A stretch of DNA of 64,000 bases, taken from Phocoena phocoena. Its lineage: Eukaryota; Chordata; Mammalia; Artiodactyla; Phocoenidae. Of the stretch, positions 23,835 through 34,799 are shown one piece after another. The notes beneath the pieces were generated by a model. The model ran no database searches and was not told the origin of the DNA. It worked only from the letters and a program-made list of their open reading frames with translations. Position numbers and translations under genes: made by a program. Numbering within the stretch: the stretch's first letter is position 1; each line of letters starts with the position of its first letter. Location of the stretch: assembly GCF_963924675.1 (NCBI RefSeq), contig NC_089234.1, forward strand, positions 26,527,668 through 26,591,667, written 5' to 3'.

Positions 23835-25003
23835 CATGAGCTCCATTCTTTTTTTTTTTATTCCTAGGTATTTTATTCTTTTTATTGCAGTGGTAAACGG
23901 GAGTGTTTCCTTAATTTCTCTTTCAGATTCTTCATCATTAGTGTATAGGAATGCAAGAGATTTCTGTGCATTAATTTTGTATCCTGCAACTTTACCAAAT
24001 TCATTGATTAGCTCTAGTAGTTTTCTGGTGGCCTCTTTAGGATTCTCTATGTATAGTATCATGTCATCTGCAAACAGTGACACTTTTACTTCTTCTTTTC
24101 GAATTTGTATTCCTTTTATTTCTTTTTCTTCTTTGATTGCAGTGGCTAGATCTTCCAAAATTATGTTGAGTAATAGTGGTGAGAGTGGGCACCCTTGTCT
24201 TGTTCCTGATCTTAGAGGAAATGTTTTCAGTTTTTCACCATTGAGAATGATGTTTGCTATGGGTTTGTCATATATGGCCTTTATTATGTTGAGGTAGGTT
24301 CCCTCTATGCCCACTTTCTGGAGAGTTTTTATCATAAATCAGTGTTGAATTTTGTTAAAAGCTTTTTCTGAATCTATTGAGATGATCATATGGTTTTTCT
24401 TCTTCAGTTTGTTAATATGGCGTATCACATTGATTGATTTGCATATATTGAAGAATCCTTGCATCCCTGGGATAAATCCCACTTGATCATGGTATATGAT
24501 CCTTTTAATGTATTGTTGGATTCTGTTTGCTAGTATTTTGCTGAGGATTTTTGCATCTATATTCTTCAGTGATATTGGTCTGTAATTTTCTTTTTTTTGG
24601 TAGTATCTTGGTCTGGTTTTGGTATCAGGGTGATGGTGGCCTCATAGAATGAGTTTGGGAGTGTTCCTTCCTCTGCAGTTTTTCAGAAGAGTTTGAGAAG
24701 GATGGGTGTTAGCTCTTCTCTAAATATTTGGTAGACTTCACCTGTGAAGCCATCTGGTCTTGGACTTTTGTTTATTGGAAGATTTTAAATCACAGTTTCA
24801 ATTTCATTACTTGTGATTGGTCTGTTCATATTTTCTGTTTCTTCGTGGTTCAGTCTTGGAAGCTTATACCTTTCTAAAAATTTGTCCATTTCTTCCAGGT
24901 TGTCCATTTTATTGGCACAGAGTTGCTTGTAGTAGTCGCTTAGGATGCTTTGTATTTCTGCGGTGTCTGTTGTAGCTTCTCCTTTTTCATTTCTAATTTT
25001 ATT

Positions 25004-25224
25004 TATTTTTTATTTTTATTTTTATTTTTTTTGCGGTACACGGACCTCTCACTGTTGTGGCCTCTCCCGTTGCGGAGCACAGGCTCCGGACACGCAGGCT
25101 CAGCGGCCATGGCTCATGGGCCCAGCCGCTCTGCGGCATGTGGGATCTTCCAGGACCGGGGCACAAACCCGTGTCCCCTGCATCGGCAGGCAGACTCTCA
25201 ACCACTGCGCCACCAGGGAAGCCC
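25004..25224 (-). mobile_element. Young CHR SINE inserted in the L1
   Basis: (tttta)n tail, gcggtacacggacctctcac and gcgccaccagggaagcccc. The duplication catttctaattttatt flanks it at 24988-25003 and 25225-25240, proving insertion into existing L1 sequence. Confidence 0.95.
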
Positions 25225-25245
25225 CATTTCTAATTTTATTGATTT

Positions 25246-25295
25246 GAGTCCTCTCCCTCTTTTTCTTGATGAGTCCTCTCCCTCTTTTTCTTGAT
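25246..25295. repeat. Tandem 25-bp duplication in L1 ORF2
   Basis: gagtcctctccctctttttc + ttgat occurs twice in perfect tandem (25246-25270 and 25271-25295). 25 is not a multiple of 3, so it shifts the ORF2 frame. Confidence 0.95.
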
Positions 25296-27514
25296 GAGTC
25301 TGGCTAATGGTTTATCAATTTTGTTTATCTTCTCAAAGAACCAGCTTTTAGTTTTATTGATCTTTGTTATTGTTTTCTTTGTTTCTATTTCATTTATTTC
25401 TGTTCTGATCTTTATGATTTCTTTCCTTCTGCTAACTTTGGGTTTTGTTTGTTCTCCTTTCTCTAGTCCCTTTAGGTGTAAGTTTAGATTGTTTATTTGA
25501 GACTTTTCTTATTTCTTGAGGTAGAATTGTATTGCTATAAATTTCCCTCTTAGAACTGCTTTTGCTGCATCCCATAGGTTTTGGATCATCGTGTTTTTGT
25601 TGTCATTTGTCTCTAGGTATTTTTTTATTTTTCTCTTTGATTTTTTCAGTGATCTCTTGGTTATTTAGTAACGTATTGTTTAGCCTCCATGTGTTTGTGT
25701 TTTTTATGCTTTTTTTTCCCCTGTAATTGATTTCTAATCTAGCGTTGTCGTCAGAAAAGACGTTTGATATGATTTCAATATTCTTAAATTTACTGAGGCT
25801 TGATTTGTGACCCAAGATGTGATCTGTCCTGGAGAATGTTCCATGTGCACTTGAGAAGAAAGTGTAATCTGCTGTTTCTGTATGGAATGTCCTATAAATA
25901 TCAATTAAATCAATCTGGTCTCTTGTGTCATTTACAGCTTGTGTTTCCTTATTAATTTTCTGTCTGGATGATCTGTCCATTGGTGTAAATAAGGTGTTAA
26001 AGTCCCCCACTATTATTGTGTTACTGTTGATTTCCTCTTTTATAGCTGTTAGCAGTTGCCTTATGTATTGAGGTGCTCCTATGTTGGGTGCACATATATT
26101 TATAATTGTTATATCTTCTTCTTGGATTGATCCCTTGATCATTATGTAGTATCCTTCCTTGTCTCTTGTAACATTCTTTATTTTAAAGTCTATTTTATCT
26201 GATATGAGTATTGCTACTCCAGCTTTCTCTTGATTTCCATTTGCATAGAATATCTTTTTCCATCCTCTAACTTTCAGTCTATGTGTCCCTAGGTCTGAAG
26301 TGGGTCTCTTGTAGACAGCTTATATATGTGTCTTGTTTTTGTATCCATTCAGCAAGCCTATGTGTTTTGGTTGGAGCATTTAATCCATTCACGTTTAAGG
26401 CAATTATCGATACGTATGTTCCTAAGACCATTTTCTTAATTGTTATGGGTTTGTTTTTGTAGGTCCTTTTCTTCTCTTGTGTTTCCCACTTAGAGAAGTT
26501 CCTTTAGCATTTGTTGTAGAGCTGGTTTGGTGGTGCTGAATTCTTAGCTTTTGCTTGTCTGTAAAACTTTTGATTTCTCCACTGAATCTTAATGAGAGCC
26601 TTGCCGGGTAGAGTACTCTTGGTTGTAGGTTCTTCCCTTTCATCACTTTAAATATATCATGCCACTCCCTTCTGGCTTGTAGAATTTCTGCTGAGAAGTC
26701 AGCTGTTAACCTTATGGGAGTTCCTTTGTGTGACATTGGTCGTTTTTCCCTTGTTGCTTTCAGTAATTTTTCTGTCTTTAATTTTTGTGAATTTGATTAC
26801 TCTGTGTCTCAGTGTGTTTCTCCTTGAGTTTATCCTGCCTGGGACTCTCTGCGCTTCCTGGACTTGGGTGGCTATTTCCTTTCCCATGTGAGGGAAGTTT
26901 TTGACTATAATCTCTTCAGATATTTTCTTGGGTCCTTTCTCTCTCTCTTCTCCTTCTGGGACCCCTATAATGCAAATGTTGTTGCATTTAATGTTATCCC
27001 AGAGGTCTCTTAGGCTGTCTTCATTTCTTTTCATTCTTTTTTCTTTATTCTGTTCTGCGGCAGTGAATTCCACCATTGTGTCTTCCAGGTCACTTATCTG
27101 TTCTTCTGCCTCAGTTATTCTGCTATTGATTCCTTCTAGTGTATTTTTCATTTCAGTTATTGTATTGTTCATCTCTGTTTGTTTGTTCTTTAATTCTTCT
27201 AGGTGTTTCTTCTTTAATTCTTCTAGGTCTTTGTTGAACATTTCTTTCATCTTCTCTGTCTTTGCCTCCATTCTCTTTCTGAGGTCCTGGATCATCTTCA
27301 CTATCATTATTCTGAATTCTTTTTCTGGAAGGTTTCCTATCTCCACTTCATTTAGTTGTTTTCTGGGGTTTATCTTGTTCCTTCATCTGGTACATAGCCC
27401 TCTGCCTTTTCATCTTGTCTGTCTTTCTGTGAATGTGGTTTTGTTCCACAGGCTGCAAGATTGTAGTTCTTCTTGCTTCTGGTGTCTGCCCTCTGGTCCA
27501 TGAGCTCCATTCTT

Positions 27515-28040
27515 ATACAGAGCTGAAGCAGTAGGTTCTACAGTATATCTGGCACATCTGTTGACCAGTTAGAATTAAAACATTTTCTTCTTAGCAGTGA
27601 TGTTTGAAACAGTTACATAACTAAAACTTAGTGACTTGGGATGCTAGCATCCTAGGGTGAGAAGGGGACACTCAATAAACTGAGCAAATATAATGTGGAA
27701 ATCACCATGCAGGAATAAATTTGGAACACTGAAATGTCCATTTTATAATCAAATGTCTGACCTCAATTGCTGTTTACGAAGTGGCAAAAAGGAGATTTTT
27801 AAAAACCTGTGGGCAGGTGAGCAGACATGTGCTTGGGAAGGTCAGTGCTTTCTTCAAATACACCTACTTTGCCTGCTTTTAAAAAGTCCTTAGTAGCTGT
27901 GATGTACTCATTCTAGCCCTCTTTGGATTTCTGTAGAGCTAGTTTACTTTCATTGCTTTCATTTAATAACTTTATTGATTATGCTTTGATTACCTTATTG
28001 ATGCCTTTCCTTCTTTTTTTTTTTTTTTTTCTTTTTTAAG
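27515..28040. other. End of intron B-C with a long T-rich splice tract
   Basis: Unique sequence up to a T-run (about 28013-28030) that forms the polypyrimidine tract of exon C. The branch point region is not certain; ttgattacc at about 27986 is one candidate. Confidence 0.45.
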
Positions 28041-28123
28041 CCTTGATAAATTTGCTGAAGTTCCTTATGTCCAATGAGACCGTACTTCTGGCCAAACACA
28101 ACATTTTTACCTTAGCCCTTATG
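28041..28123 (+). CDS. ARMH3: ARMH3 internal coding exon C
   Basis: 83-nt exon. CC at the start completes an Ala codon with the G of exon B, followed by 27 codons ([16 protein letters not shown]..., ending FTLALM). It ends on a codon boundary. The acceptor is aag at 28038-28040, preceded by an unusually long T-run (about 28013-28030), so the polypyrimidine tract is nearly a homopolymer. The donor is gtgagt at 28124-28129. The encoded helix pair is strongly hydrophobic (Leu/Ile/Phe), typical of the buried face of an ARM-like repeat. It has a 532-nt intron before exon D, the shortest in the window, but follows a 21.3-kb intron. Confidence 0.93.
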
Positions 28124-28655
28124 GTGAGTAGCAAAAAAATATATTTATTTTTATGAGCTGTACCCTAAGGCAGAAGTGGGCTGGTTTGAGACAGGAGCTG
28201 GTATTCTAGGGATTAAGTCATAGGGAAAACCAGGCCTTTATTTTCCCTTTGGATCAGAATCTCTACACTGGTGCTCCCCACTTTCACCTATGTCTTTGGA
28301 GAACCTGGGGTCTTTCATGAGATAATGGTAAAACACTATTATATGATATTCCCACCAAACAGATATAAGAGGTGTAAATTAATTTCAAGAGCATTGATAA
28401 TACTAAAAAGTAGAAAATAATTAGGTAGTGGTGAGTTTTGAGTACTTATAACTTGATTTTAATATAATTTATTGAATTGCAAGTTTATATAAGTTAATCT
28501 TTAATAATGACTTTAATAACCAGCTCACAAAATTTCTGAAAATGTAACAATTAACTCTTGCAAGACAATAAGGGCTGGCTATAGCACACTACTGATAATA
28601 CCCTTCTGGTCTTCATAGTATGATACCTGTTTATGGGCTTTTGCTTCTTTTTTAG

Positions 28656-28782
28656 ATTGTGAACCTATTTAATATGTTTATCACATATGGCGATACATTC
28701 CTGCCCACCCCCAGTAGTTATGATGAACTCTACTATGAGATTATCCGCATGCACCAGAGCTTTGACAACCTCTACTCCATGG
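28656..28782 (+). CDS. ARMH3: ARMH3 internal coding exon D
   Basis: 127-nt exon in phase 0, with 42 codons starting [19 protein letters not shown] and ending DNLYSM, plus one G completing a Val codon in exon E. The acceptor is tag at 28653-28655 after a T-rich tract; the donor is gtaagc at 28783-28788. The peptide has a hydrophobic helix, then a Pro-rich loop (LPTPSSYDE) and a second helix with Tyr/His ([13 protein letters not shown]). It is the longest exon in the window and gives the most recognisable ARMH3 peptide, so it anchors the gene call. The open frame continues past the donor to 29003, but only because the intron start happens to lack stops. Confidence 0.94.
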
Positions 28783-29428
28783 GTAAGCTGTCTTCTTTTT
28801 ATTCCTCTCTCCCCATCAGCTGTGATTTTTGGTATATGAGAGGAAAAGACTACATAAGATTCTCCTCTAGTTGCTTGGTGCCCTTGCTTGGCACAGAACT
28901 GTGTAGTCTCCTTTTCTCAGGCAATAAGAAAGTATATGTGGACTTCTTTGCCTTCAGGAACTCAGAATTCATCTCAGTAGAAAGCTGGTTAACATCCCTG
29001 TAGCCCTTTCTTGATGTTTGTGAAAGAGAGAGAATAGGGAGGCTTGTGGATTTAGTGAATACCAGTGAGATCCCAGTGAGAGTGAGTGGGAGTTGACAGC
29101 AGCAAACAAAAGAGCTTGGATCCCAAGGGAACATTGTGTGATTTGAGAAGGTACAGGGTTTTAAGGAGTTTTAATGTACCTAGGTATTTTTAGCATAACT
29201 CACAAGAGGAAGTGGGCATTAGATAAAAATCTTTCTTGCAAACCTTTTGGTAATTGGCTCACTGAAAATTTACTCTGTAGCCGTAATGAGTATAACTTAC
29301 TTCTGAAAGAGGTCATGTATCCCTGTAAGTTTGAGTGAAGAGGCTACTCAAACCTACCTAAGTTTGAAAGGTGTTTATAGTGCCCAGAAACAGCCACTCA
29401 ATAAAGCGGTCTATTAAAAACCTCCAAC
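28783..29428. other. Intron D-E, first stretch
   Basis: Follows the gtaagc donor. No repeat recognised. The exon D frame stays open to 29003, but the peptide is not ARMH3-like. Confidence 0.4.
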
Positions 29429-29800
29429 TTATTAGCTTTATTGGGATGTAATTGATATATAATAAGCTGCACCGTTTTAAAAAAATTTTTTATTTATTGG
29501 CTGTGCCACGCAGCCTACGGGATCTTAGTTCCCTAACCAGGGATGGAACCCGCGCCCCCTGCAGTGGAAGCGCAGAGTCTTAACCACTGGACCGCCAGTG
29601 AAGTCCCAAACTGCATTCTTTTAAAGTATACAATTTTTAATAAGTTTTAGCATATGTATATGTACATGAAGCTGTCATTAAAATCAAGATAATGTACATA
29701 TCCATCCTCTCCCTAAAATTTCCTTGTGTCCCTTTATGTCTCTTTTACCACCTCTGTCCCTCACCCCCCCATCCCTGGACAACCAGTGACCTGCTTTCTG
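29429..29800 (-). mobile_element. Old L1-like 3' segment, split by a SINE
   Basis: ttattgggatgtaattgata before and agtatacaatttttaataag, gacaaccagtgacctgcttt after the SINE are reversed L1M-like 3' sequence. Confidence 0.55.
29481..29607 (-). mobile_element. CHR-type SINE, short older form
   Basis: ggctgtgccacgcagcctac, aaccagggatggaacccg and gaccgccagtgaagtccc. Flanks agctgcaccgttttaa and aactgcattcttttaa form an imperfect duplication. Confidence 0.87.
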
Positions 29801-30584
29801 TCACTGTCGATTATTACTTTATCCCTTTCATTGGGTCTATTCGTGAAAAGTTCATATTTTGCTTGCGACTCCTGTATCATGAGAAAGGTAGAGGGGATTT
29901 GGAGCAAATACCTGGAGAAAGAGTAGAAGCAAACCGTGGAAAAGGATTGCCTAGGAGGACAGAATTTTTTCTATTTCCCTGCTCTCTTATTCTCAGTGTA
30001 ATAGCTTTAGCATCAGGTCAGCTCCCCTCAGAATATTAAGTTCCCACTGTCACATCAAGACACACGTCTCTTTTTTTTAGGAGCTAGGAAGTCTTCCATG
30101 AGAACCCTCTGGCAAACTTCCCACTGGCAAAAGGTGCTCAGAGTACCCTCGTGTGGTTTGCATGTACCTGGTTTTACCAATGTCCTTGTTTTCAAGAATG
30201 TAGGATTTTCCAAGGGTGAAGAGCTACCCCAGAGGCTTTAGCACCCATTAATAGATGAATAAAGATGTCTTTCAGTGAGGAAAGGAAAGAGAGTTGGAGT
30301 GGGGGAGATATTTTATAGACGTCTGACTTATCTGCTCAACTGTGCCATATACACAAATGAGATAAACCCTTGTAGCCACAGCAATAAGATGAGAGAGGAC
30401 ATCTGGGAATGCTCAAATCTGCTAACGGAATTAAAATGGTAACCAAGAAAGTACAAATAGGAAAGTGAAAATTTCACTAAATGAAACACAACAAATAGTA
30501 GGAGGTGGCATGTTTCAGTGCTCTCCATTTTGTATAAAGTATGAGAAACTTCTGGTGGAAAAAAACATTTAAGTCAAGTTTTTT
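29801..30584. other. Intron D-E unique stretch
   Basis: No repeat or gene recognised. An open + frame at 29692-30039 starts in L1-like sequence and is not coding. Confidence 0.35.
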
Positions 30585-31722
30585 GAGGTATAATTTACAT
30601 ATATGGTAAAATTCACCCTAAATGTACAATTCTGAGTTTCAACAAATGCATATGGAAGTGTAATTATTATAGAAAATCAAGATATAGAAGGGTTTCACTA
30701 TCTCAAAAACTTCTCTTGTGCTCCTGTGAGGTCAACTCTTCCACCCACCCCAATCCCTAGCAATCACTGATCTGTTCCATGTCTGCATGGTTTTGCCTTT
30801 TCTAAAAAAATATATAGAGGAAATCATACAGTCTTTTGAGTCTGGCTTCTTTTTTTTTTTTAATTAATTAATTATTTTACTTTTATTTGCTTTGGGTCTT
30901 CGTTGCTGCGCGCGGGCTTTTTCTAGTTGTGGTGAGCGGGGGCTACTCTTTGTTGCAGTGCGCGGGCTCTCATTGCTGTGGCTTCAGTTGTTGTGGAGCA
31001 CAGGCTCTAGGGTGCGCAGGCTTCAATAGTTATGGTGCACTGGCTTCAGTAGTTGTGGCGCACGGGCTTAGTTGCTCCGCGGCATGTGGGATCTTCCCGG
31101 ACCAGGGCTCGGACCCGTGTCCACTGCGTTCGCAGGCAGATTCTTAACCACTGTGCCACCAGGGAGGCCCTGGCTTCTTATACATAGTAATTTGTTTGAA
31201 GTTATCCATGTTGATGCATGTATCAGTAGTTCATTCCTTTTTATTATGGAATAATATTCCATTGTGGGAATATGCCAGCTCGGTTTATCCATTTATCAGT
31301 GGAAGGACATTTGGGAGGTTTCCAGTTTTTAGCGATTGTAAATAAAGCCCCTGTAAACATTTTTGTACACAGTTTTATGTGAACACAAGTTTGCATTTCA
31401 CTTGATTACATACCTATGAATGGGATTTTGGGGTATTATGTAAGTGTGCGTTGAACTTTTTAAGAAACCACCAAACTGTTTTCCAAAGTGGATGTACTAT
31501 TTTACATTACTTACAACAGTATGCAAGAGTTGTAGCCACTCCATATCCTAGCCGGCTTTTTTTTTTTTTTTTGGCTTCTTACAGGTGTGTAGCGATATCT
31601 CATTATGGTTTTAATTTGCATTTTCCTGATGAATAATGGTGTTGAGCATCTTTTCCTATTCTTATTTGCCATCCATATATCTTTGGTGAAGGATTTGTTA
31701 GATTTTTTGCCCATTAAAAACA
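30585..31722 (-). mobile_element. Old L1 (L1M-type) 3' segment, split by a SINE
   Basis: ttacatatatggtaaaattc through gttatccatgttgatgcat, caccaaactgttttccaaag and tctcattatggttttaattt: reversed 3'UTR and ORF2 C-terminus. The SINE at 30851-31170 interrupts it. Confidence 0.75.
30851..31170 (-). mobile_element. CHR SINE, long-body form
   Basis: (ttaa)n tail, gctttgggtcttcgttgctg, body units and reversed head ending gccaccagggaggccc. Short duplication tggcttctt at 30842-30850 and 31171-31179. Confidence 0.9.
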
Positions 31723-31723
31723 A

Positions 31724-32190
31724 ATTTGCATACCCGTATTTATAGCAGCACTATTCACAATTGTCAAAAGATGGGAGCAACCGAAATGTCCATCAGCAGA
31801 TGAATGGATAAATAAAATGTGATATATACATATAATGGGTTGCTATGCAGCCTTTAAAAAGAAAGAAATCCTGTTACATGCTACAATGTGGATGAATGTT
31901 GAGTATACTATGCTAAGTGAAATAAGCCAGTCACAAATTGTTTCCACCTATATGAAGTATCTAAAGTAGTCAAATTCATGGATACAGAATGGTGGTTACC
32001 GGGGGTGGTGGAGAGGGTGCAAAGGGAGTTGTTTAATAGGTACAGAGCTTCAGTTCTGCAAGACAAAAAGGTTCTGGAGATCTGTTTCACAACAGTGTAC
32101 ATATACTTTACATCATTGAACTGTACATTTAGAAATAGGTTAAGGTGGTAAATTTTATGATTGATATTTTTTACCACAATAAAAAGAAAT
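31724..32190 (+). mobile_element. Old L1 (L1M-type) 3' end, sense orientation
   Basis: atttatagcagcactattca, atgaatggataaataaaatg, ctaagtgaaataagccagtc and gaatggtggttaccgggggt: sense ORF2 end and 3'UTR. Abuts the opposite-orientation L1 to its left. Confidence 0.8.
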
Positions 32191-34480
32191 ATACTAAACT
32201 TTAGACTTTATTTGGATTCTGCTAATTCCTCTAATGTTCCTTTTGTATTCCAGGATCTCATCCATTGCTACATTTACTCGTGATGTCTCCTTAGTCTCTT
32301 TTTATGTGACAGTTTCTTAGTGTTTGCTCAAGTTTCATGGCCTTGACAGTTTTGAGGAGAACCTTCTTCAGTTTGGGTTTGTCTGATGACTTACTCATGG
32401 TTGGACGAGGGTTATGCGTTTGGGGAAAGAATGCCACAGTGTCAGCGTGTCCTTTTCGTCACATCAAGGGTATATGTTATTAAGATGACTTAATCACTGG
32501 TGATGTTAATCTTGATCACTTGGTTAAGGAAGTGTTTGCAAAGTTTCTCCTCTGCAGGATTGCTTTTTCCTCCTGTTCCGTGCTCTGTTCTTTGGAAGAA
32601 AGTCACTAAATGCAGCCAACTTTAGAGTTAGTATTGTACCACTTCAGTAAAATATGCAAGCTTTGCTACTATATAGGGTTCTCTAATCACCAGCCCCCCA
32701 CACTTACTTTGATATTATAGTTGTCATATGTATTACATCTACATTGAAAACTCCACCAGACAATGCCATAACTTTCACTTGTGACAATCATCCAAATTCT
32801 AAAGAACTTCAGAGGGAAAAATATATTTTTTATATTTGCCTATATGTTTTCCATTTCTGTTGCTCTTTTTATTCCTGAAGATCCAAATTCCTTTCTGATA
32901 TCATTTCTCACAGTCTTTAAGAATTTTCTGTAGCATTTTTTTGGACTTCTGGTGACAAGATTTTTTTTGTTGTTTGTTTTCTTTCATTCCTGAAGGGTAT
33001 TTTTGCTGGATATAGGATATTGAGTTATAGTTCTTACCTTTAAGTACTTTGAAGATGTTATTCCCCTTTTTTTGGCCTGTATGGTTTCTGATAATAAATC
33101 TGTGTTCGTTTGAATCATGTTCCCTTATTCGTAATATGTTGTTTTTCTCCTGCTTCTTTTAAATTACTTTTCCTTATCTTTGGCTTTCAGAAGTTTGATT
33201 ATATGTTTTGGCCTGGTTTTTCTTTGTGTTTATCCTGTTAGGGGTTTCCTGAGGATCTTGAATCTCACCAAATTTGGGAGTTTTCAGCCATTCTTTAAAA
33301 AAAAATTTTATTTATTTATTTATTTATTTTTGGCTGCATTGGGTCTTTGTTGCTGTGTGCAGGCTTTCTCTAGTTGCGCCAAGTGGGGGCTGCTCTTCGT
33401 TGCAGTACGCGGGCTTCTCACTGTGGTGGCTTCTCTTGTTGCGAAGCATGGGCTCTAGGCGCGCAGGCTTTAGTGGTTGTGGCACGCGGGTTCAGTAGTT
33501 ATGGCTCACGGGCTCTAGAGCGCAGGTTCAGTAGTTGCGGCACATGGGTTTAGTTGCTCTGCGGCATGTGGGATCTTCCTGGGCCAGGGCTTGAACCCGT
33601 GTCCCCTGCATTGGCAGGCGGATTCTTAACCACTGTGCCACCAGGGAAGCCCCAGCCATTCTCTTTTGCAAATTGTTTTCTGCCCTTAATTTCTCTCTCC
33701 CTTTCTTCTTGGACTACAATAACACAAATGTTAGACTTTCTGATACTGTTACACAGGTCTCTGAGGCCCTGTTTTTCCCCCCATTTTTTCCTGTTCTTCA
33801 TGTTTAATAATTTCTACTGTTCTGTCTTTAGGTTTACTGATTTCTGTGTCAATCCATTCTGCTATTAAGTCCATCTAGAGAATTTATTTTACATAATATA
33901 TGTTTTACTTCTAAATGTTTTAATTGGTTCCTTTTTATAGTTTCAATTTCTCTCCTGAGAAGTTCTACCTTACCATTCATTCATTCAGGAATGTTTGCCT
34001 TTTTCTAATGGAGCATGTTTGTAATAGTTGCTCTAAAACTCTTTGATAATTTTAACATCTGTGTCACATCAGGCATCTGTTTGTCTTTTCTTTTGAGACT
34101 TTGTTACATTTTCTTGTTTTATTGTATATCCTGGTTCTTTGTATGTCCTGGTTCCTTATAAGTTGAGTAGTTTTGGATTACATCCTGGACATTTTTCTTA
34201 TGTTGTGTAGACTCAGGGTTCAGTTATAATCTGGAGGGTTGTTTTTTTTTTTTTGGTATTAGTAGGCAATCAATCCAGTTAGACCACAGGTTCTTTCTCA
34301 CTTTCTGTAGGTAGTGGTTCCAATATCAGTTCAGTTTTCAAAACCCTTTCTGTGCTACTTTGGATCTGGTGCACATACTCACCACTCAGGAGACTGGACT
34401 GTAGTTCAAATAGCAGTTTAGTTTTTAAAGGGTTTGCTTTGCTACTTTGTATTTGTTCCGTGCTTGGTCAGCTCCCATGA
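32191..34480 (-). mobile_element. Old L1 segment (5' part), split by a SINE
   Basis: attcctgaagggtatttttg, ttggcctgtatggtttctga, tctctccctttcttcttgga and tgttgtgtagactcagggtt are reversed old L1 ORF1/5' sequence. The left part (32216-32600, with cttgatcacttggttaagg) is a less certain L1-related segment. Confidence 0.6.
33297..33652 (-). mobile_element. CHR SINE, long-body form
   Basis: (ttta)n tail, gctgcattgggtctttgttg, body units and gccaccagggaagccc. Duplication cagccattct at 33285 and 33653. Confidence 0.93.
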
Positions 34481-34799
34481 GCCTAACTTTCATATGCGGA
34501 ATTAGAGGAACACTTTCTCCTGGTCTGTCCAGGATTCCCTCTATGTTCTCTGGGTAGCAGAAGCCCCTTTTCCTGGTTTCTGTCTACAGAAAGATGAGGT
34601 TTCTATTGAAGTTTTAGCCATCCACCCAACTCCTCTATCATGCATCTCTGTGACTGTCTGGATCTTGAGGCAAACCTGCAAAAGAAAAATAGGAAAAAAG
34701 AAACCCTGGAAACCCACTTTTGTGGGTGTTTCTCCAAGTTTTGACTCCCCTCTATAATCTGTCTGCTTTTGTTTAATTTTCAGAGCCCTCAGGTAATAC

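Larger units (their letters stand above)
23851..27498 (-). mobile_element. L1 from ORF1 to mid-ORF2, 3' end formed inside ORF2
   Basis: On the minus strand: ORF1 coiled-coil part (27346-26699, rich in Lys/Glu, with ENTMVEF-like and NNICIIGVPEGEE segments), the ORF2 endonuclease part (26142-25603, GDFNT and TADYTFFSSAHGTFSR) and the reverse transcriptase with FADD (24335-23851). It stops after KRIKYLGI and passes straight into an A-run (T-run on +). A 16-bp duplication catgagctccattctt lies at 23835-23850 and 27499-27514. Frameshifts and stops make it inactive. ORF2's C-terminal half and the 3'UTR are absent. Confidence 0.93.

Noticed and set aside
23814..24335. Reverse transcriptase frame as a live gene
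   Set aside because: It is part of a defective L1 with stops, frameshifts, missing ORF2 C-terminus and a SINE inside.
28783..29003. Extension of exon D through the intron as an alternative coding end
   Set aside because: The strong donor gtaagc and perfect phase fit to exon E explain the data; the extra peptide is not ARMH3-like.
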